Shown here one piece after another: positions 34,761 through 46,800 of a stretch of DNA of 64,000 nt. How positions within the stretch are numbered: the stretch's first letter is position 1; each line of letters begins with the position of its first letter. Origin of the DNA: Daldinia sp. FL1419 (taxonomy: Eukaryota; Ascomycota; Sordariomycetes; Xylariales; Hypoxylaceae). The position numbers and the translations under genes were made by a program. Below the pieces are notes generated by a model. The model did no database searches. It saw nothing but the letters and a program-made list of their open reading frames with translations, and was not told the origin of the DNA. The DNA is taken from NCBI GenBank assembly GCA_025201765.1, contig MU623393.1, forward strand, positions 62,001 to 126,000, written 5' to 3'.

Positions 34761-36389
34761 TCATCCCGTCCCCAAGATTGCACCAGCAACGTACGGCCAT
34801 CGCGAGCGTAGCATGACCTCCGAAACTTCGTTCGTAATCTCCTGTCTTAGACGGTCCTTATCTATAGGTAGCTTCTCGCTCTGGATCGCGCCGAGCACAT
34901 ACGCAGCCACAGTGACAATTTTGAGGGGTGGATTTCGAAGCAGCTGTGCTATGGTTTGCGTATCTAGGCCCTGGCTATGCCACATGAAGTACGCGCGGAG
35001 TTGTGTGGTCGATGCGAGTGTCCCAGGATGTGTGGCACGGTACCGAGCGACGCGGTCTTCAGCTATCTCAACCCGGGAGTCCTTAGGAGCGGTTGATCGC
35101 CTTGGTGCTGTGGTTTTCGATTTCACGGTTGCAGTGGCGGTTGCGGTAGTGGTAGTTTCGACAACTGTCTCCACCGTAGTTTCAGTAGCGGGCTCATCAT
35201 CGGTAGATAATTCCAGGCCATCCGCTAGCCGGATGGGAAGGTTAAGCTCTGCATGATATGGGGGAGGCGGGCAAGGCTTGAGCTGTTGTCTATGGTGATC
35301 AAGAGTGGCGAAGAGTTGCAATCCGGCATAGGCGTCTGAGGCGGAATCTAGATTTGTTAGCCCAAAGTTAGAGCAGTGGGTGTAGCAAAATGGCTTACAA
35401 GCGATTTGATCATAGTTCAGAGGTTTCGTCCAGTCACTTGACCGAACGTCTTGGCCCTTATATAAGGGTAAGTGTAAGTATTGCTCCACCTGAGTCGCTA
35501 GAGGCACGAGTTTCTTGTTGATTTCGCGGTGCCGTCCCTCAGCAGAATATGTAACGAGCCTATAAAGATGGCTCAGTTCAATAAGCCCTTTTGAGTCTAT
35601 GTTCAAAAAGTTCCGTATCCTCGTCGCGTCCCCTTTGATATGAACACCAACTTTTGTAATGTATGGACATTCCATTATAGTCCTGAACGAGGGCCCGGTC
35701 ATGTCGTCTTTTTCGGAGAAAAGAGCAACGTGAAAGAGACCGATGCGGCCAGGGCTTGCCAGTTGGATTAGAGAGACATTTTTCTTTAGACCTTGCGACT
35801 TATAAGCGTCGGCGGCCCATTCCAGATCGAAGCCGAGTATCTTTTCGTTTAAGAAATATTCTTTGCAGACATTTTCCATTGTATGTGTACTCCGACAATA
35901 GTGTACCCTCACTCTCTGCTCTGTGCCATCCTCTGCCCTTCCCCGGTACTGGGTATGCGACCAATACGAAGCGGTCGTACCAGCAGGAGCCCTTTTGGCA
36001 GCATAGAATAAATCATCCACCATCCTGTAGGGCAAGGTAGCAATGGGAGGCTGGTCCGAGGCTTTCGCCCCCGATGATTCCGTTTGCTCGTCCGTCAGAG
36101 TGACATCGGAACTCTCGTCCGTAGTCTCAGTTAGTTCGGACGTAGCTCTTTTTACTTTCTGCGTTTTGCGTTTTAGTTTTGATAGCGACAGCTTCTCAAT
36201 TTTGGGGTATAGAGAAGCATCTAGGCCACTTGAGATAGACAAGGCTGATTGGGCTGAATTTGCTGCTGAAGCGACTTGACTCGAAGCCTGCGAATCTTGA
36301 GGCGCCAAATTCGGCGACTGCGCAACAGGTGAGAACGAGATGCCTCGAGAAGGATGCCATATATGGGATTTAGGTGGTGTGGCGGTCAT
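34761..36389 (-). CDS. DEDDy 3'-5' exonuclease domain protein (RNase D / WRN-exonuclease type), two exons
   Basis: Exons 36389-35399 and 35347-34761 encode 525 aa. The catalytic motifs are LGFDLEW (Exo I, DxE), VGVHIKGDATRI (Exo II, D) and Exo III, YSASD. The Exo III tyrosine is created by the splice: T from exon 1 plus AT from exon 2. The intron (35398-35348) is 51 nt and contains no stop, so the unspliced frame is also open but lacks the tyrosine. A Ser/Thr-rich leader of about 150 residues precedes the domain, and a C-terminal helical region (STTQLRAYFMWHSQGLDTQT) may be HRDC-like. An upstream ATG at 36626 is in frame but looks like leader sequence. Such proteins trim structured RNA or DNA ends; which substrate applies here is unknown. 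Confidence 0.85.
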   Translation of the reverse strand: MTATPPKSHIWHPSRGISFSPVAQSPNLAPQDSQASSQVASAANSAQSALSISSGLDASLYPKIEKLSLSKLKRKTQKVKRATSELTETTDESSDVTLTDEQTESSGAKASDQPPIATLPYRMVDDLFYAAKRAPAGTTASYWSHTQYRGRAEDGTEQRVRVHYCRSTHTMENVCKEYFLNEKILGFDLEWAADAYKSQGLKKNVSLIQLASPGRIGLFHVALFSEKDDMTGPSFRTIMECPYITKVGVHIKGDATRIRNFLNIDSKGLIELSHLYRLVTYSAEGRHREINKKLVPLATQVEQYLHLPLYKGQDVRSSDWTKPLNYDQIACKPFCYTHCSNFGLTNLDSASDAYAGLQLFATLDHHRQQLKPCPPPPYHAELNLPIRLADGLELSTDDEPATETTVETVVETTTTATATATVKSKTTAPRRSTAPKDSRVEIAEDRVARYRATHPGTLASTTQLRAYFMWHSQGLDTQTIAQLLRNPPLKIVTVAAYVLGAIQSEKLPIDKDRLRQEITNEVSEVMLRSRWPYVAGAILGTG

Positions 36390-37113
36390 TCTCAAAGCCC
36401 GTCCTGCCCAACGGCTACAGGGGTGGGATATTGTTAATATGATTATTCCTCTCGAGTTCATATATAATATATGATTTCTTATTGCTATCAGAAGAAATTG
36501 GAAAAAAGATAGACGAACCGCAAGGGGAGAGTCATGCGCGAGACCTTGGAATATCTCAGAGCATTTCCGGCGACCTCTGAACTTCCAAAATACATTATTG
36601 ACGATTGACTGACTCCCGTGTGTCATACCACTGCTCCATGGCGACCATGTAGCTTAGTGCGAGTCGCGCGGGCGCTGATTAGGTAGACGCGTTTCAACGA
36701 ACGAGTGAAAGTGGAAATAGGTTAAAGTAGTTAAAAGTCCAAGTCGAGTTAAGTCGAGTCTGGCGATTTTATTAGTAGTCGGTCTGAGAATCTCAAAGAG
36801 GATCCACTTAGATTACTACGTAGCCGCTAAAAAGGTACGTAGCCGTTAAAAAGGAACGGATCCTCATGTTCTGTCAATTTACGGGGAAGTCGTAGGCTGA
36901 TTTTTTTTCGCTTAGTCACCCTATTACACGACCAACACCCGTCATCAGGTGACGGGCGTTCTTGTCATCGCCTAGACTCTAGACCCAATTACCTCTTCCT
37001 TACCTAATTCACCTGCAAACGCTACCAACGCCATCAACCCCGAGACGCTCATACATAGCCTAGGTAACTTTCGCAACGAGACCTCTTGCTTGTTTTAGAG
37101 CAAACATCTCTAA
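36390..37113. other. Shared upstream region of the exonuclease and LSM5 genes
   Basis: The two genes diverge from this 0.7-kb interval. It holds an imperfect direct repeat, ACGTAGCCGCTAAAAAGG / ACGTAGCCGTTAAAAAGG (about 36819-36854), one ACGCGT at 36688-36693 and an inverted pair near 36944-36960. No other gene is seen. Confidence 0.5.
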
Positions 37114-37661
37114 ATGGCGTCCCAACTCTTGCCTTTAGGTCCGTTATTACTCCAATAACCAATAAAAGACAGAAATAAATAGCGCTAACCATGGTACAGA
37201 GCTCATCGACAAGTGCGTCGGTTCCAAGATATGGGTGATCATGAAAGGTGACAAGGGTACATTCATTCATATACCTTGAGCTGAGGACAATCAGGCCATA
37301 ACTAACAATATATGCCGACAGAGTTCAGCGGAACCCTGCTGGGATTTGACGACTACGTCAGTAAGTGAAAATCTACATATGACCCTTTGACAACACTGGC
37401 TAATGTCGCTATAGACATGGTTCTGGAGGATGTTACCGAGTTGTATGTGCATCGCCGATGATATGTCGCGATATCACACCACGAGGGGGCAAATTCTAAC
37501 TGCAGGCAGTGACTACTCGGGAAACCACACGAAACTCTCTAAGATCTTACTGAATGGCAACAACATATGCATGGTATGTATTAAAGCGTCGTTGTGCAGA
37601 CCGCCGAGCTCATTACTTTATACAGTTAATCCCGGGAGGAGAAGGGCCTGTGGCTACGTGA
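37114..37661 (+). CDS. LSM5: U6 snRNA-associated Sm-like protein LSm5, six exons
   Basis: Exons 37114-37138, 37200-37256, 37322-37360, 37415-37442, 37510-37573 and 37626-37661 total 249 nt and encode 82 aa. The product begins MASQLLPLELIDKCVGSKIW and contains EFSGTLLGFDDYVNMVLEDV (Sm1) and LSKILLNGNNICMLIPGGEG (Sm2), which is the signature of LSm5. LSm5 is a member of both the Lsm1-7 ring (cytoplasmic mRNA decay) and the Lsm2-8 ring (U6 snRNA 3' end). The protein is full length for the family. Every splice site is GT..AG and all phases match, though exons are as short as 25-64 nt. It is tail-to-tail with RPB11. Confidence 0.95.
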
Positions 37662-37981
37662 TCAGATTAAAGCTTAGATGGGATCTGGTCTGATGATTCA
37701 AGGCGGTGATTACCCCGCCACCAGCAATGGATTGAGTTAGGTTACCAAAAGAGCGTATATCACGATCAGTGAGCAGGGAGTTAGGGAATCAATGGAATTA
37801 TGGTGGTTAAGGCGACCTAGATAGGAGGTGCCAGTTCATCTGCGGGATGATTCTGCCTGTCCCTAGAACATTACAAACTGCATTTTAAATGAGCTAAAAT
37901 GAAAGCAAAACCGTAACGCCTGGTATCCGACCAAACCCCGTCCATGATGCATCGTGAGAATGTGTGCTGCCGTAAAAACAC
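37662..37981. other. Convergent 3' flanks of LSM5 and RPB11
   Basis: No gene is visible in 320 bases. Confidence 0.7.
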
Positions 37982-38475
37982 TTAAGGTTTACCGTTAGCA
38001 CCGCCTGAGTTGTCCTGCTCTCCTGCAGTAGCCATGCGGCGAAGCTCGTACTCTCGCGTGAAGTTCTGCGCGAGCTGGCCTAGAGAGGCTACGAGCTGCT
38101 TGCATACGTCCAGGAACACTTCACGAGGAGTGACCGTACCGTCGGTCTGAAGGCGGATCAGGACCTCAGGAACGTTAGGATGAGCGACTGTCTCTTAGTT
38201 AGAAACCTAGACTTGGATTGATTCGTAGGGGGTTGCCTACCCTTGTAACCCGCCATCATAACGTGGGGGTGCTGCTTGAAGTGCTCGGCAAGTAGGTTGC
38301 CGATGGTGTGGTCTTCCTTGAGAATGATGAAGTCCGAGGTGTTGGACATGCCTAGTATTCTTTAGCTTCACATAGTGTAGAGAGATAATGGGGTATGCCT
38401 ACCAGCAAAAGGCTTCTCGGTGATCTTCTTCTCGCCATTTGCCTCGTTAAGGAGGAAGAGTTCGAAACTAGACAT
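37982..38475 (-). CDS. RPB11: RNA polymerase II subunit Rpb11
   Basis: Exons 38475-38403, 38351-38241 and 38187-37982 encode 129 aa. The start MSSFELFLLNEANGEKKITE is followed by SDFIILKEDHTIGNLLAEHF, MMAGYKVAHPNVPEVLIRLQ and the helical tail LGQLAQNFTREYELRRMAT. These are the RNA polymerase L/13-16 kDa dimerisation signature and the length expected for Rpb11. Rpb11 pairs with Rpb3, like the bacterial alpha dimer, at the base of the enzyme. All three exons join in phase at consensus introns. Confidence 0.96.
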
Positions 38476-39636
38476 CTATTAGCTCTCGATTATGAACCAA
38501 AGATAGACGGGATGCTCTAGTAAACCCGTTCTAGAGAAGCCTAACTCGGGATCCATTTAAAACGGTTATATGGCTTAAGATTGGTAGATGTGTAGGTATT
38601 TCGAAGAGGCAATAATTTGAGATAGGGAAAAGGGGGAAGAAGATGGGGTCCAGTCGTCATTCCCCATTGCAGACCATCTCAACAAGAAGGAAGTAGTCGT
38701 GTGCGCCTTCTAGGCTACAAGATTTATATGACTTAACAGCACCTTCCACACTGTTTATGGCGAGGGGTAAGCCGGTAAAGGGAAGGTAAAAAAAAAAAAA
38801 AAAAAAAAAAAAAACCCTTGGAAAGTATCACTAACCGATCCGGCGCGTTCATTTTGGTGTTTGTCTACCAAACAGGCTGGAAATGAGTGCGAATAGAGGC
38901 CGTTATTTTAAGGGGTCAAAATCGGCGACGTAATTTACCAAGATGTTGGATAAGCACGTTGTATATCTCGATATCATGCAAGATGGATTCAAGACGCAAC
39001 CAAGACTTGAAATAAAGTCCAACGCAAGAAATATGTGTTGAAGATTGTAAAATTCAGATCATGAATGAATGCATGAATGAATGAATGAATGGTCTATCCA
39101 AAAGTAACTGAGCCTGGTCAAAGCGCGTCCACTTGGTAACCAATCGGCTAAACATCGGAATAGCAGTACGTATCGAGCTGCACGGACCATTTATTCTAAC
39201 AGATACTATGGAATATGTCCTGTGGAGCCCATTACACTTAGGTACAAACACTTGTGGTTTGCTGCATTTCCTATTCTCCTAGTTCGATATTGGATATTGG
39301 ATATCACTGAATTTACGAGCATAGATAAGGTAGGTAGCTTAGGTATGTATTAAAATGTTGGATTAAAGGTTTCTTATTCTAAGCGTACTCATATATCGAT
39401 ACCTACCCAGCCAACGTGAGAATAACAACCTGAAGGTATCCGCACCCAAAACGAACCAATCCCAAACCATCCCAATGTTGAAAAGCCATGCAAACTCTAT
39501 CTCCGCGTGGACTAAAAGGCCCGTTTCTTATCATGGCCAAAGGATTCTAATTCTGTTGCGTCAATCTCCCAACGCTGCCAATGCAGAATAATGTACAGTT
39601 ATCTCTCAACTCCACTATCTCCTCACGGTACCTTCG
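38476..39636. other. Intergenic with poly-A and GAAT repeats
   Basis: It holds a run of 27 A (38788-38814) and a GAATGAATGCATGAATGAAT-type tract (39062-39090). No gene is seen. The left part is the RPB11 upstream region and the right part is downstream of the transporter. Confidence 0.6.
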
Positions 39637-41987
39637 TTATAGCTTGTGAGGGTCGCAGTATTTCGGAAGGCTGGGGCCGGACGGACCGCTGGCCCAGCTG
39701 ATCACTGTTAAACTGGTGGTGTATGCCATCGCCACAAACCCAAAAACGCAAAGAAGGAGATCGGTTACCTTCCGGGCCCTGGTTCTTGCCACCCCCTTAT
39801 AATGAAGTAACGGCTGGGAGAGAGTCAGCATGGTCTTGATTGATACATCAAGGTTGTGGGAACACTTACTGGGTAGATATATACGAGGGGGATACAGGCA
39901 AAGTTCCCGACGAGAGCAACAAACTTGTCCAAATCGTCCGCACCTCCCCAAGCGATGAACGCGCAGAGGAAGACCACGAAGAAACGGAACATATTCTTCT
40001 GCCACTTGATGTATGGGTTGTACTTGCCACTTTTGGTGAAGAGGGTGTTCTCTGTGATACGAATGGCAGGGAAAATCTGCAGAGGTGTCGATAGAAGGAT
40101 GGCGAGTGAGTACAAAAACTGGACGCCGTTGACGAGTTTATTATCTTGGGGTAAGTTGAGAAGAACAACCGTCTCCGTCTTCGATCCGTACGCAGCATAA
40201 GACACAGCGCCCATAGTAATAAAGAGGACGGAAATAATGATCATAACGTAAAACATCACTTTAGGAAATTTGGATGGGGATCTCATGGATTCCTGGATGG
40301 GGATAATGAGGCCAATGCCTTCGAAAGTGAAAATGGCTGTGCCGATGAAGAGTGTCCAATCCTTTTGGTTGAATTGGATGATATCCGCGATACCGTGAGT
40401 GCTGAGGGTAAGAACGTCGTAGTAGAAAAGGTACGCAAGGCCGATAACAATAAAAGCATCTGCTATTAGAGCTGTGAAACCAAGCTTTCCAATGTCTCGG
40501 AACAGGGAAAACGGCAGAAATATGACCATCTGCATCAAAATCAACCAAGTGATCCTAATATTGGTGTTGCAGTCAGATACGGCGAGAATGAAAGCCTGAA
40601 GGTTCTCGGCAGTGAAAACGATATACGCAGCGACAAATCCAATCTGACTGATAACGATTGAAATAAGGATAAGTTTTCTCATCCAGTCACCGTATAGGAT
40701 CCCACCGATGTCACCAAAAGATCCCTCGACTTTTAATCGTGTAGTAACGAGTAATACGAAGCAGTAGTAACTCAACGCCGCAACAAAAAGTAGCACCAAG
40801 TTGCTAAAAAGCATGCCACCATTGAAGTAAGCGCGAGGCAAGAATAGAACACCTGTGCCCACGAACGATTTCAAGAGAAGTAGAGCGGCGTTAAAGGGAG
40901 TATTATTCCCACTACCACCGCGAACCTTTCTTCTCCTCTTACGCTTAGATGGCGTTAATAGGGCGCTGTCTTCCATCGGCTCTCTTTCTTCCTCGCTGTC
41001 ATAATAGTCGTCACTTTCCCCTGACGAAAAGTATTCGCCAGGTCCTAACACCTCGTCGTCCTCTTCGAGCTCTTCGCCTGCAAAGTGGCCATAGATTGAC
41101 AAAAACTCCAGAAAACTGCTGGTGAGTAACTGAGGTTCTCGCCTACCCCTCGAAGTCCCTTCCCCGGCTTCTAGTCTATCATAGTCCAGGGGCGGGCTAC
41201 GCGCTGCTCTCCTTAGGTAATTTCGTCTGAATCCGCCGGGAATTTTGATGGTGTTTATATCGAGGACTTCGCTCTCAGGCTCATCCCGAGCGTGGCTAAA
41301 ACTCTTGCTACGCTGATGCCGGTTACGGCCTTCTGCGTCTTCGGTCCACCTATAGATCTGGCGCGTTATATCTCCTCCCTGTAACTTAAGGCTGGAGAAT
41401 TCGTCATCGTCGCGTCCCGGCGCTGCGGAATCGCTGACCTGCTTGCCCTTGGAATTATCACCATTGTTAGATGCAGAATCTGTGGCGTCGGTAGGTTGAA
41501 CTAAATGTCGCCTAATAATCTCGGGATCTTCGTAGGCACCCGAAGCGCCACCTTGCAAGTTTCTTGATCGCGTCTCGAAGGAGCCATAGTTTGTTGGTGT
41601 TAGGGGCGGCTGCGGCCCCGAAGCTGTTCCCGCAGGCGATGAAGACCGTACTGGTGGAGTACCGAATCTTGGCGGCGATGTCCCTACGGAATTTGAAAGC
41701 GCTGCAGCAAGAGCAGACACTCCAGGGCCCGTGGAGCTCTGACCAGCACCGGCAAGTGGCCCTACATTCTCGACGTTGTCTTCGCTTCGGGCTGCGCCTT
41801 GAGACCGTTGAGATGGAGAGGTTCCAAAGGCATAGGAAGGCACGGGAGAAGCTAGACGAGCAGTAACGTCGGCGCGAGGTACCGACGACCCATACATGCG
41901 GCCGGAGGCTGGCGAGGATGATAGCTGCAGACCCGGATAAGCTCCAGGCTGCGGCGTTGTGCTTCTTTCCTGATCGGAATTCGACAT
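39637..41987 (-). CDS. Vacuolar neutral amino-acid transporter (AVT3/4-like)
   Basis: Exons 41987-39870 and 39813-39637 encode 764 aa. Residues 1-350 are a Ser/Pro-rich and then acidic cytosolic region. The amino-acid/auxin permease domain starts at NNTPFNAALLLLKSFVGTGV and continues through about eleven hydrophobic segments, for example LVLLFVAALSYYCFVLLVTT, FIGTAIFTFEGIGLIIPIQE and SLAILLSTPLQIFPAIRITE. The second exon supplies the last membrane helix (VTDLLLCVFGFVAMAYTTSL). The long N-terminus and the KSFVGTGVLFLPRAY motif point to the yeast Avt3/Avt4 group, which exports amino acids from the vacuole. The exact substrate is inferred. Confidence 0.87.
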
Positions 41988-42633
41988 GGTGGATTTAAGA
42001 CAGCGGTCGATGGCAGTAAGTCAGCATTGAGGTGTCAGCGTTGTGGGGGTTGTCGGGATTGGCGGCGAAGAGGTTGGGGAATGAGTGCTTGAATACGATG
42101 GTTGAAAACCGAAGCTATGGAGGAACTAATTTGTAATGAGTCAATTGCAGAGTTCTAGATAATAATATTATAGATTATACACTAGAAGCTGAGTTAAGTT
42201 TGAAGACTTGTCTTAAACGTACCAGTAGATGCGAATAAAAAGGTTAGAAGATGATGTGATGAGAAACAAGGCGGTAGAAACAACCGTTGGATTAGAAAGA
42301 TAGATAATAGGTAGGTTAGGTAGGCACAGCAGCCCTCGTGATACTACCTCTTATCAGTCAGACCCTGAAGAATTGGCCTGAGTCGGTCAACTGCATCATT
42401 TGGGGCCGGTACCACAGGCGTAACCACGGGATGGACCAGTTACTTCTGATTTCATAGCCAATTAGAAGTCGTTAAATTATCTCCGGGCTACATGTATGTA
42501 CTATGTACCTACCTACATAATAGTGGACACTACCCTACCATACCAAACTACACTAATCCGCCTAGAAATCATTTTCCTTAGGTGGACTTCAACGTCGCAC
42601 ACACACGCTACACTTTATTTGCGTGCCTACCTA
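41988..42633. other. Upstream region of the amino-acid transporter
   Basis: No gene is visible. It contains TAGGTA words near 42310 and ATGTACCTACCTACAT near 42503-42517. Confidence 0.5.
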
Positions 42634-43269
42634 CAGTGAGGAGACAAAAAAAACGTCCAAAAATATTTTCCAATTTCATTCCATTCTCTTTGATATTAAA
42701 TAACACAACCAAATAAATAGATAAAATTAAACAAAAAAGTTTATATTTTAATGGAGTTATTTTAGAATATAATATGGATTTTTTCAGAATTTTAAGTTAA
42801 AGAATAAGTTTAAAATTGTAAGATATAATTAAAGTATATTTATTTGCATATACAGTTTTCTCAGCTTTATATCTTCATAAATTTATATTGAAATAATTAA
42901 TTAAAAATTATTTTTAAATACAGCTTTATATAAAAATTAAACTGACCATTTTTGAAGAATTATAAAAATTAAATTGGGGAGATTAAATGGTAATTTATTC
43001 AAATAAAGCTCAAAAAACCCCAAATTATAATTATTCCCCATATAAAATCTATTAAATTTTATAATATATCAACTTTCGCATCATTTTATTTTACAAAGAA
43101 AATTTATAAAAGTATTTTAAAATGATAGATTTATTAATTAATCAATTATAAATATATTATAAAATTATAAATAATTTATTCTATATAAATATATTAAGTT
43201 ATTGTTATTTGAATTTGGTAAGTTTTGGTGTAAAAATGAGCTTTGGACGTTTTTTTTGTCTCCCCACTG
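42634..43269. mobile_element. 636-bp AT-rich MITE with Tc1/impala-like inverted repeats
   Basis: The ends are inverted copies of a 28-bp sequence with one mismatch: each begins CAGTGRGGAGACAAAAAAAA and continues CGTCCAAA. A TA dinucleotide lies directly outside each end (42632-42633 and 43270-43271), the target duplication expected for Tc1/mariner insertion. CAGTGGGG ends are characteristic of impala-like fungal elements. The interior is extremely AT-rich, has no open frame of coding size, and is far too short for a transposase. It is therefore non-autonomous and would need a transposase in trans. It sits between two divergent transporter genes. Confidence 0.85.
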
Positions 43270-43271
43270 TA

Positions 43272-43823
43272 ACTTAGGTTTTCCTTAGTTCTAACTATGA
43301 TTTAAATTTAAACCTATCCCACTTCGAACCAACTTTGTTAATAGGTAGTTACCTAATTTTCAACTCTCCAATCTTTCAATATTCACGTAACAACTATTTT
43401 TATTATTTCTTGTAACTAATAAATTATTCAAATCGAACGGTTGATCAACCCCAGACTGTATGTCTCGTTCAAGATCAGCTGCCCAACATCATTGGACCAA
43501 ACTTGATTCGAGTTAAGAAATGCGCTGTGGGGAAGATGACTAGACTACAACCAGTCTAGCTATTCGTCTGATATTTGCTTGCGTCCTTCTGACTTGTGAA
43601 TGAGACGATCCCCAAGTTCAGCTTCGAGCGGGGTTACAACTTACCATAGGACAATGCATTTACACTACACCCTACATCGATATTATTGGTGGCGTTCCAA
43701 TATGCCTACTCGTCGTAGGAAACAGTAGGTTAGCATCTTGCATCGAAAAGGCTAGCTACTAGGTTATATTGTTACCAGTTCATTGTAACGACAGCAAGAA
43801 CTCGTAAGGCTCGTTAATCCAAA
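43272..43823. other. Upstream region of VHC1
   Basis: No gene is seen between the MITE and the VHC1 start. It is AT-rich near the MITE and more balanced near the ATG. Confidence 0.6.
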
Positions 43824-46800
43824 ATGCCACCAGAATCCCGAGGAGGCAGTAAAGGCTCCGGCCCGGCGCCGTCCAGCAAAAAGGCCAAGCTTGGTGTCAT
43901 CGCCGGAGTCTTCGTTCCTGTTGTTTCAAACATCATCAGTATCCTAATGTTCCTTCGTTTTGGTTCTATAATGGGTCGGATTGGTCTGGTCGGGATGCTA
44001 GGTAGGTCCTACTTAGCACTTACATGACAGACTGACACCTTACGTACGAACACTTCTCGCAGGTTTACTTATCGTAGCTTATATTGTCGATTTTATCACT
44101 ACACTATCCCTATCTGCTATAGCCTCTAATGGAGAAGTTAAGGGGGGCGGCGCTTACTACTTAATTTCAAGATCACTCGGTCCTGAGTTTGGCGGATCAA
44201 TTGGCATCTTGTTCTATCTCGCTCAAGTCGTAAATACTTCGCTCAATATCGTCGGTCTCATAGATTGCTTGAAACTACATCTAGGACCTCTCATACCACA
44301 TGGCTACTGGGAAAGCTACGGCATGCAGACTGCTGCCCTCATCTTCTGTACGGGTCTGAGTCTAGCCGGGCGTGCGCTTTTTGTGAAAGCAAGCGGTGGC
44401 CTCACGGTCATATTAACCCTGTCCATTATAAGTATTCCAGTTTCAGCTATCACGAAGAGTCCATTTAAAGATGATGACATCGGGGTCGAATTCACCGGGT
44501 TAAGCCTAGCTACAATGTGTTCTAATCTCTTTCCACACGCCGGCGGCCCTAGGTATAGAGGAATCGAGACATTCAGGGAACTATTCGGCATTCTCTTCAG
44601 TGCTACTTCTGGTATCTTCGCAGGGGCATCTATGTCGGGTGATCTTCGAAATCCAAGCAAAGCAATTCCGAAGGGAACGTTGTGGGCCATGGCTGCGACA
44701 TTCGTGCTTTATCTTGTCGTCATTATATCCATAGCATCTAGTGTCACTCACCCTTCGCTTCTCAGGGATGCCAACGTTATCTCTACTACAAGTATATGGT
44801 CACCACTCATTCTTGCTGGGGAATGTGCGACAACCTTCTTCTCGGCATTGATGGGGATCATCGGTGGTTCTAAACTCCTCCAGGCCCTCGGCCGAGATAA
44901 ACTCCTCCCAGGACTATCAATCTTTGGAAAGGGGAACAAACGGGACGACCCTATACTTGCAATATTCATCACGTATATAATCGCGCAAGTCTCACTATTT
45001 GCAGACCTAAATCAAATTGCAACTTTTATTTCTATGAGCTACCAAGTAAGCATCTCATCAAAATGTCAGCCCGGCCTATGAAGCTAATGAGTAGCATAGA
45101 TGACGTTCTTCGTCATGAATTTAGCATGTTTTTTATTAAAGATAGGGTCAGCCCCTAATTTCCGTCCTGCGTTTAAGTTCTTCAGCTGGCACACTGCCTT
45201 TATAGGAAGCGTTATATCCGCGGCTTCTATGTTCTTCATAGATGAAACGTACGCTGCCGCTGCCATCTGTGTTCTCATCTTTCTCTTTCTTATCATTCAT
45301 TTTATGAGCCCGCCAAAGCATTGGGGCGATGTATCACAGAATTTAATTTATCATCAAGTGCGAAAGTACCTCCTACGACTCAAACCCGAACACATCAAAT
45401 TCTGGCGACCCCAGATCATACTTTTGATAAATGACCCACGACATCATACGAGACTCATCCAGTTTTGCAATTCTTTGAAGAAGGGTTCTTTGTATATTTT
45501 AGGACACGTTATCGTGACGGATGATTTCAGCTCTGGTATACACGAGGCGAAGCTGCAACAATCAGCTTGGACGCGATATATATCGGAGTTCTCAAGGATC
45601 AAGGCGTTTGTTCAGTTGACGATGTCGCCATCGATCGTATGGGGAGTACGAAATCTGATACTCTCAGCTGGCCTAGGCGGCATGAGGCCCAATATAGCCA
45701 TCCTGGGCTTTTATAATATGGACGAGTTTCGCAAATCCCAACCACTTAGGCGAATACCAGATGTCCCTAAAACCCCTACCCAAACAAGTTTTGAAGCAAA
45801 GACTGAAGGAAAGTCATCAAAGCGTAGGCGTGGTGATACATCGGCCCGTCTATTAGACGGATTCCTCCCGACCGATGCCATACGCACGGAAGATATGATG
45901 TCTGTGGAAAGCTATCTAACGATTCTTGAAGATCTTGCACTTCGGCACCGATTGAATGTAGCTATTGGCAAAGGATTTCAGACATTGGAAACACCACGTC
46001 GCGACAAGAAAAATACTAAAAAGTATATCGACCTTTGGCCAATTCAAATGTCAGCTGAGATTACTGATGGCGACAAAAGTATTTGGACGACTAATTTTGA
46101 TACATGTATGTTCCCTCACCCACAAATTTGAAAAGACAACTAATAGGTGATGGAGATACGTTAATCCTTCAGCTTGGCTACATCTTACAAAGTGTTCCAG
46201 CATGGAACAAGGCATTTCAGCTTCGAGTTCTTGTATTCGTTGAGTACGAGAGTGAAGTCAATGAGGAACAGCTCAGATTAAAGGCACTATTGGAAAAATT
46301 AAGAATCGATGCTACAATCCAAGTTTTTTGGCTTGCTTCGGGGCAGTTACAGAGCTACGAGACCATCGTTAACGGCCGAGGGATTGGTTCCGGATACGGG
46401 CGCATCGTAAACGAACTGCTGAAGGACGACGAATGGTGGCAAGAGCTTCAGCGACTAAGGGTCGAAGCTCATGAAATGTCTCGATCTCTGGAAATCGCCT
46501 CCCTGGAGCGGGTGTTAGATACCACCAGGCGCAGAGGCAGTTCAGTATCTAAATCCGACGGGTATCAAAGTTTACCGAGGGGGCTAGATGTTAATGAGCT
46601 ACTAGAAAGATCCAAGAACCCGACGGTTTCTGCCATTTCGAAATTAGGCGTCAACTTCGGCATTCACACCCACCAACTCTCTTCCGGGTTTGGCATCCGA
46701 ACGGACACCAACACGCCCGACTTTAGCGACGACGACGGTGAATCCGTCGCGTCGTCCGACGCTGACTTTAACGAAGTTACTAGCAAAACGAATATTGGCG

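Noticed and set aside
36390..36626. N-terminal extension of the exonuclease from the ATG at 36626
   Set aside because: The extra residues look like translated leader and include a likely splice acceptor (CCCCTGTAG); the ATG at 36389 begins the more protein-like sequence.
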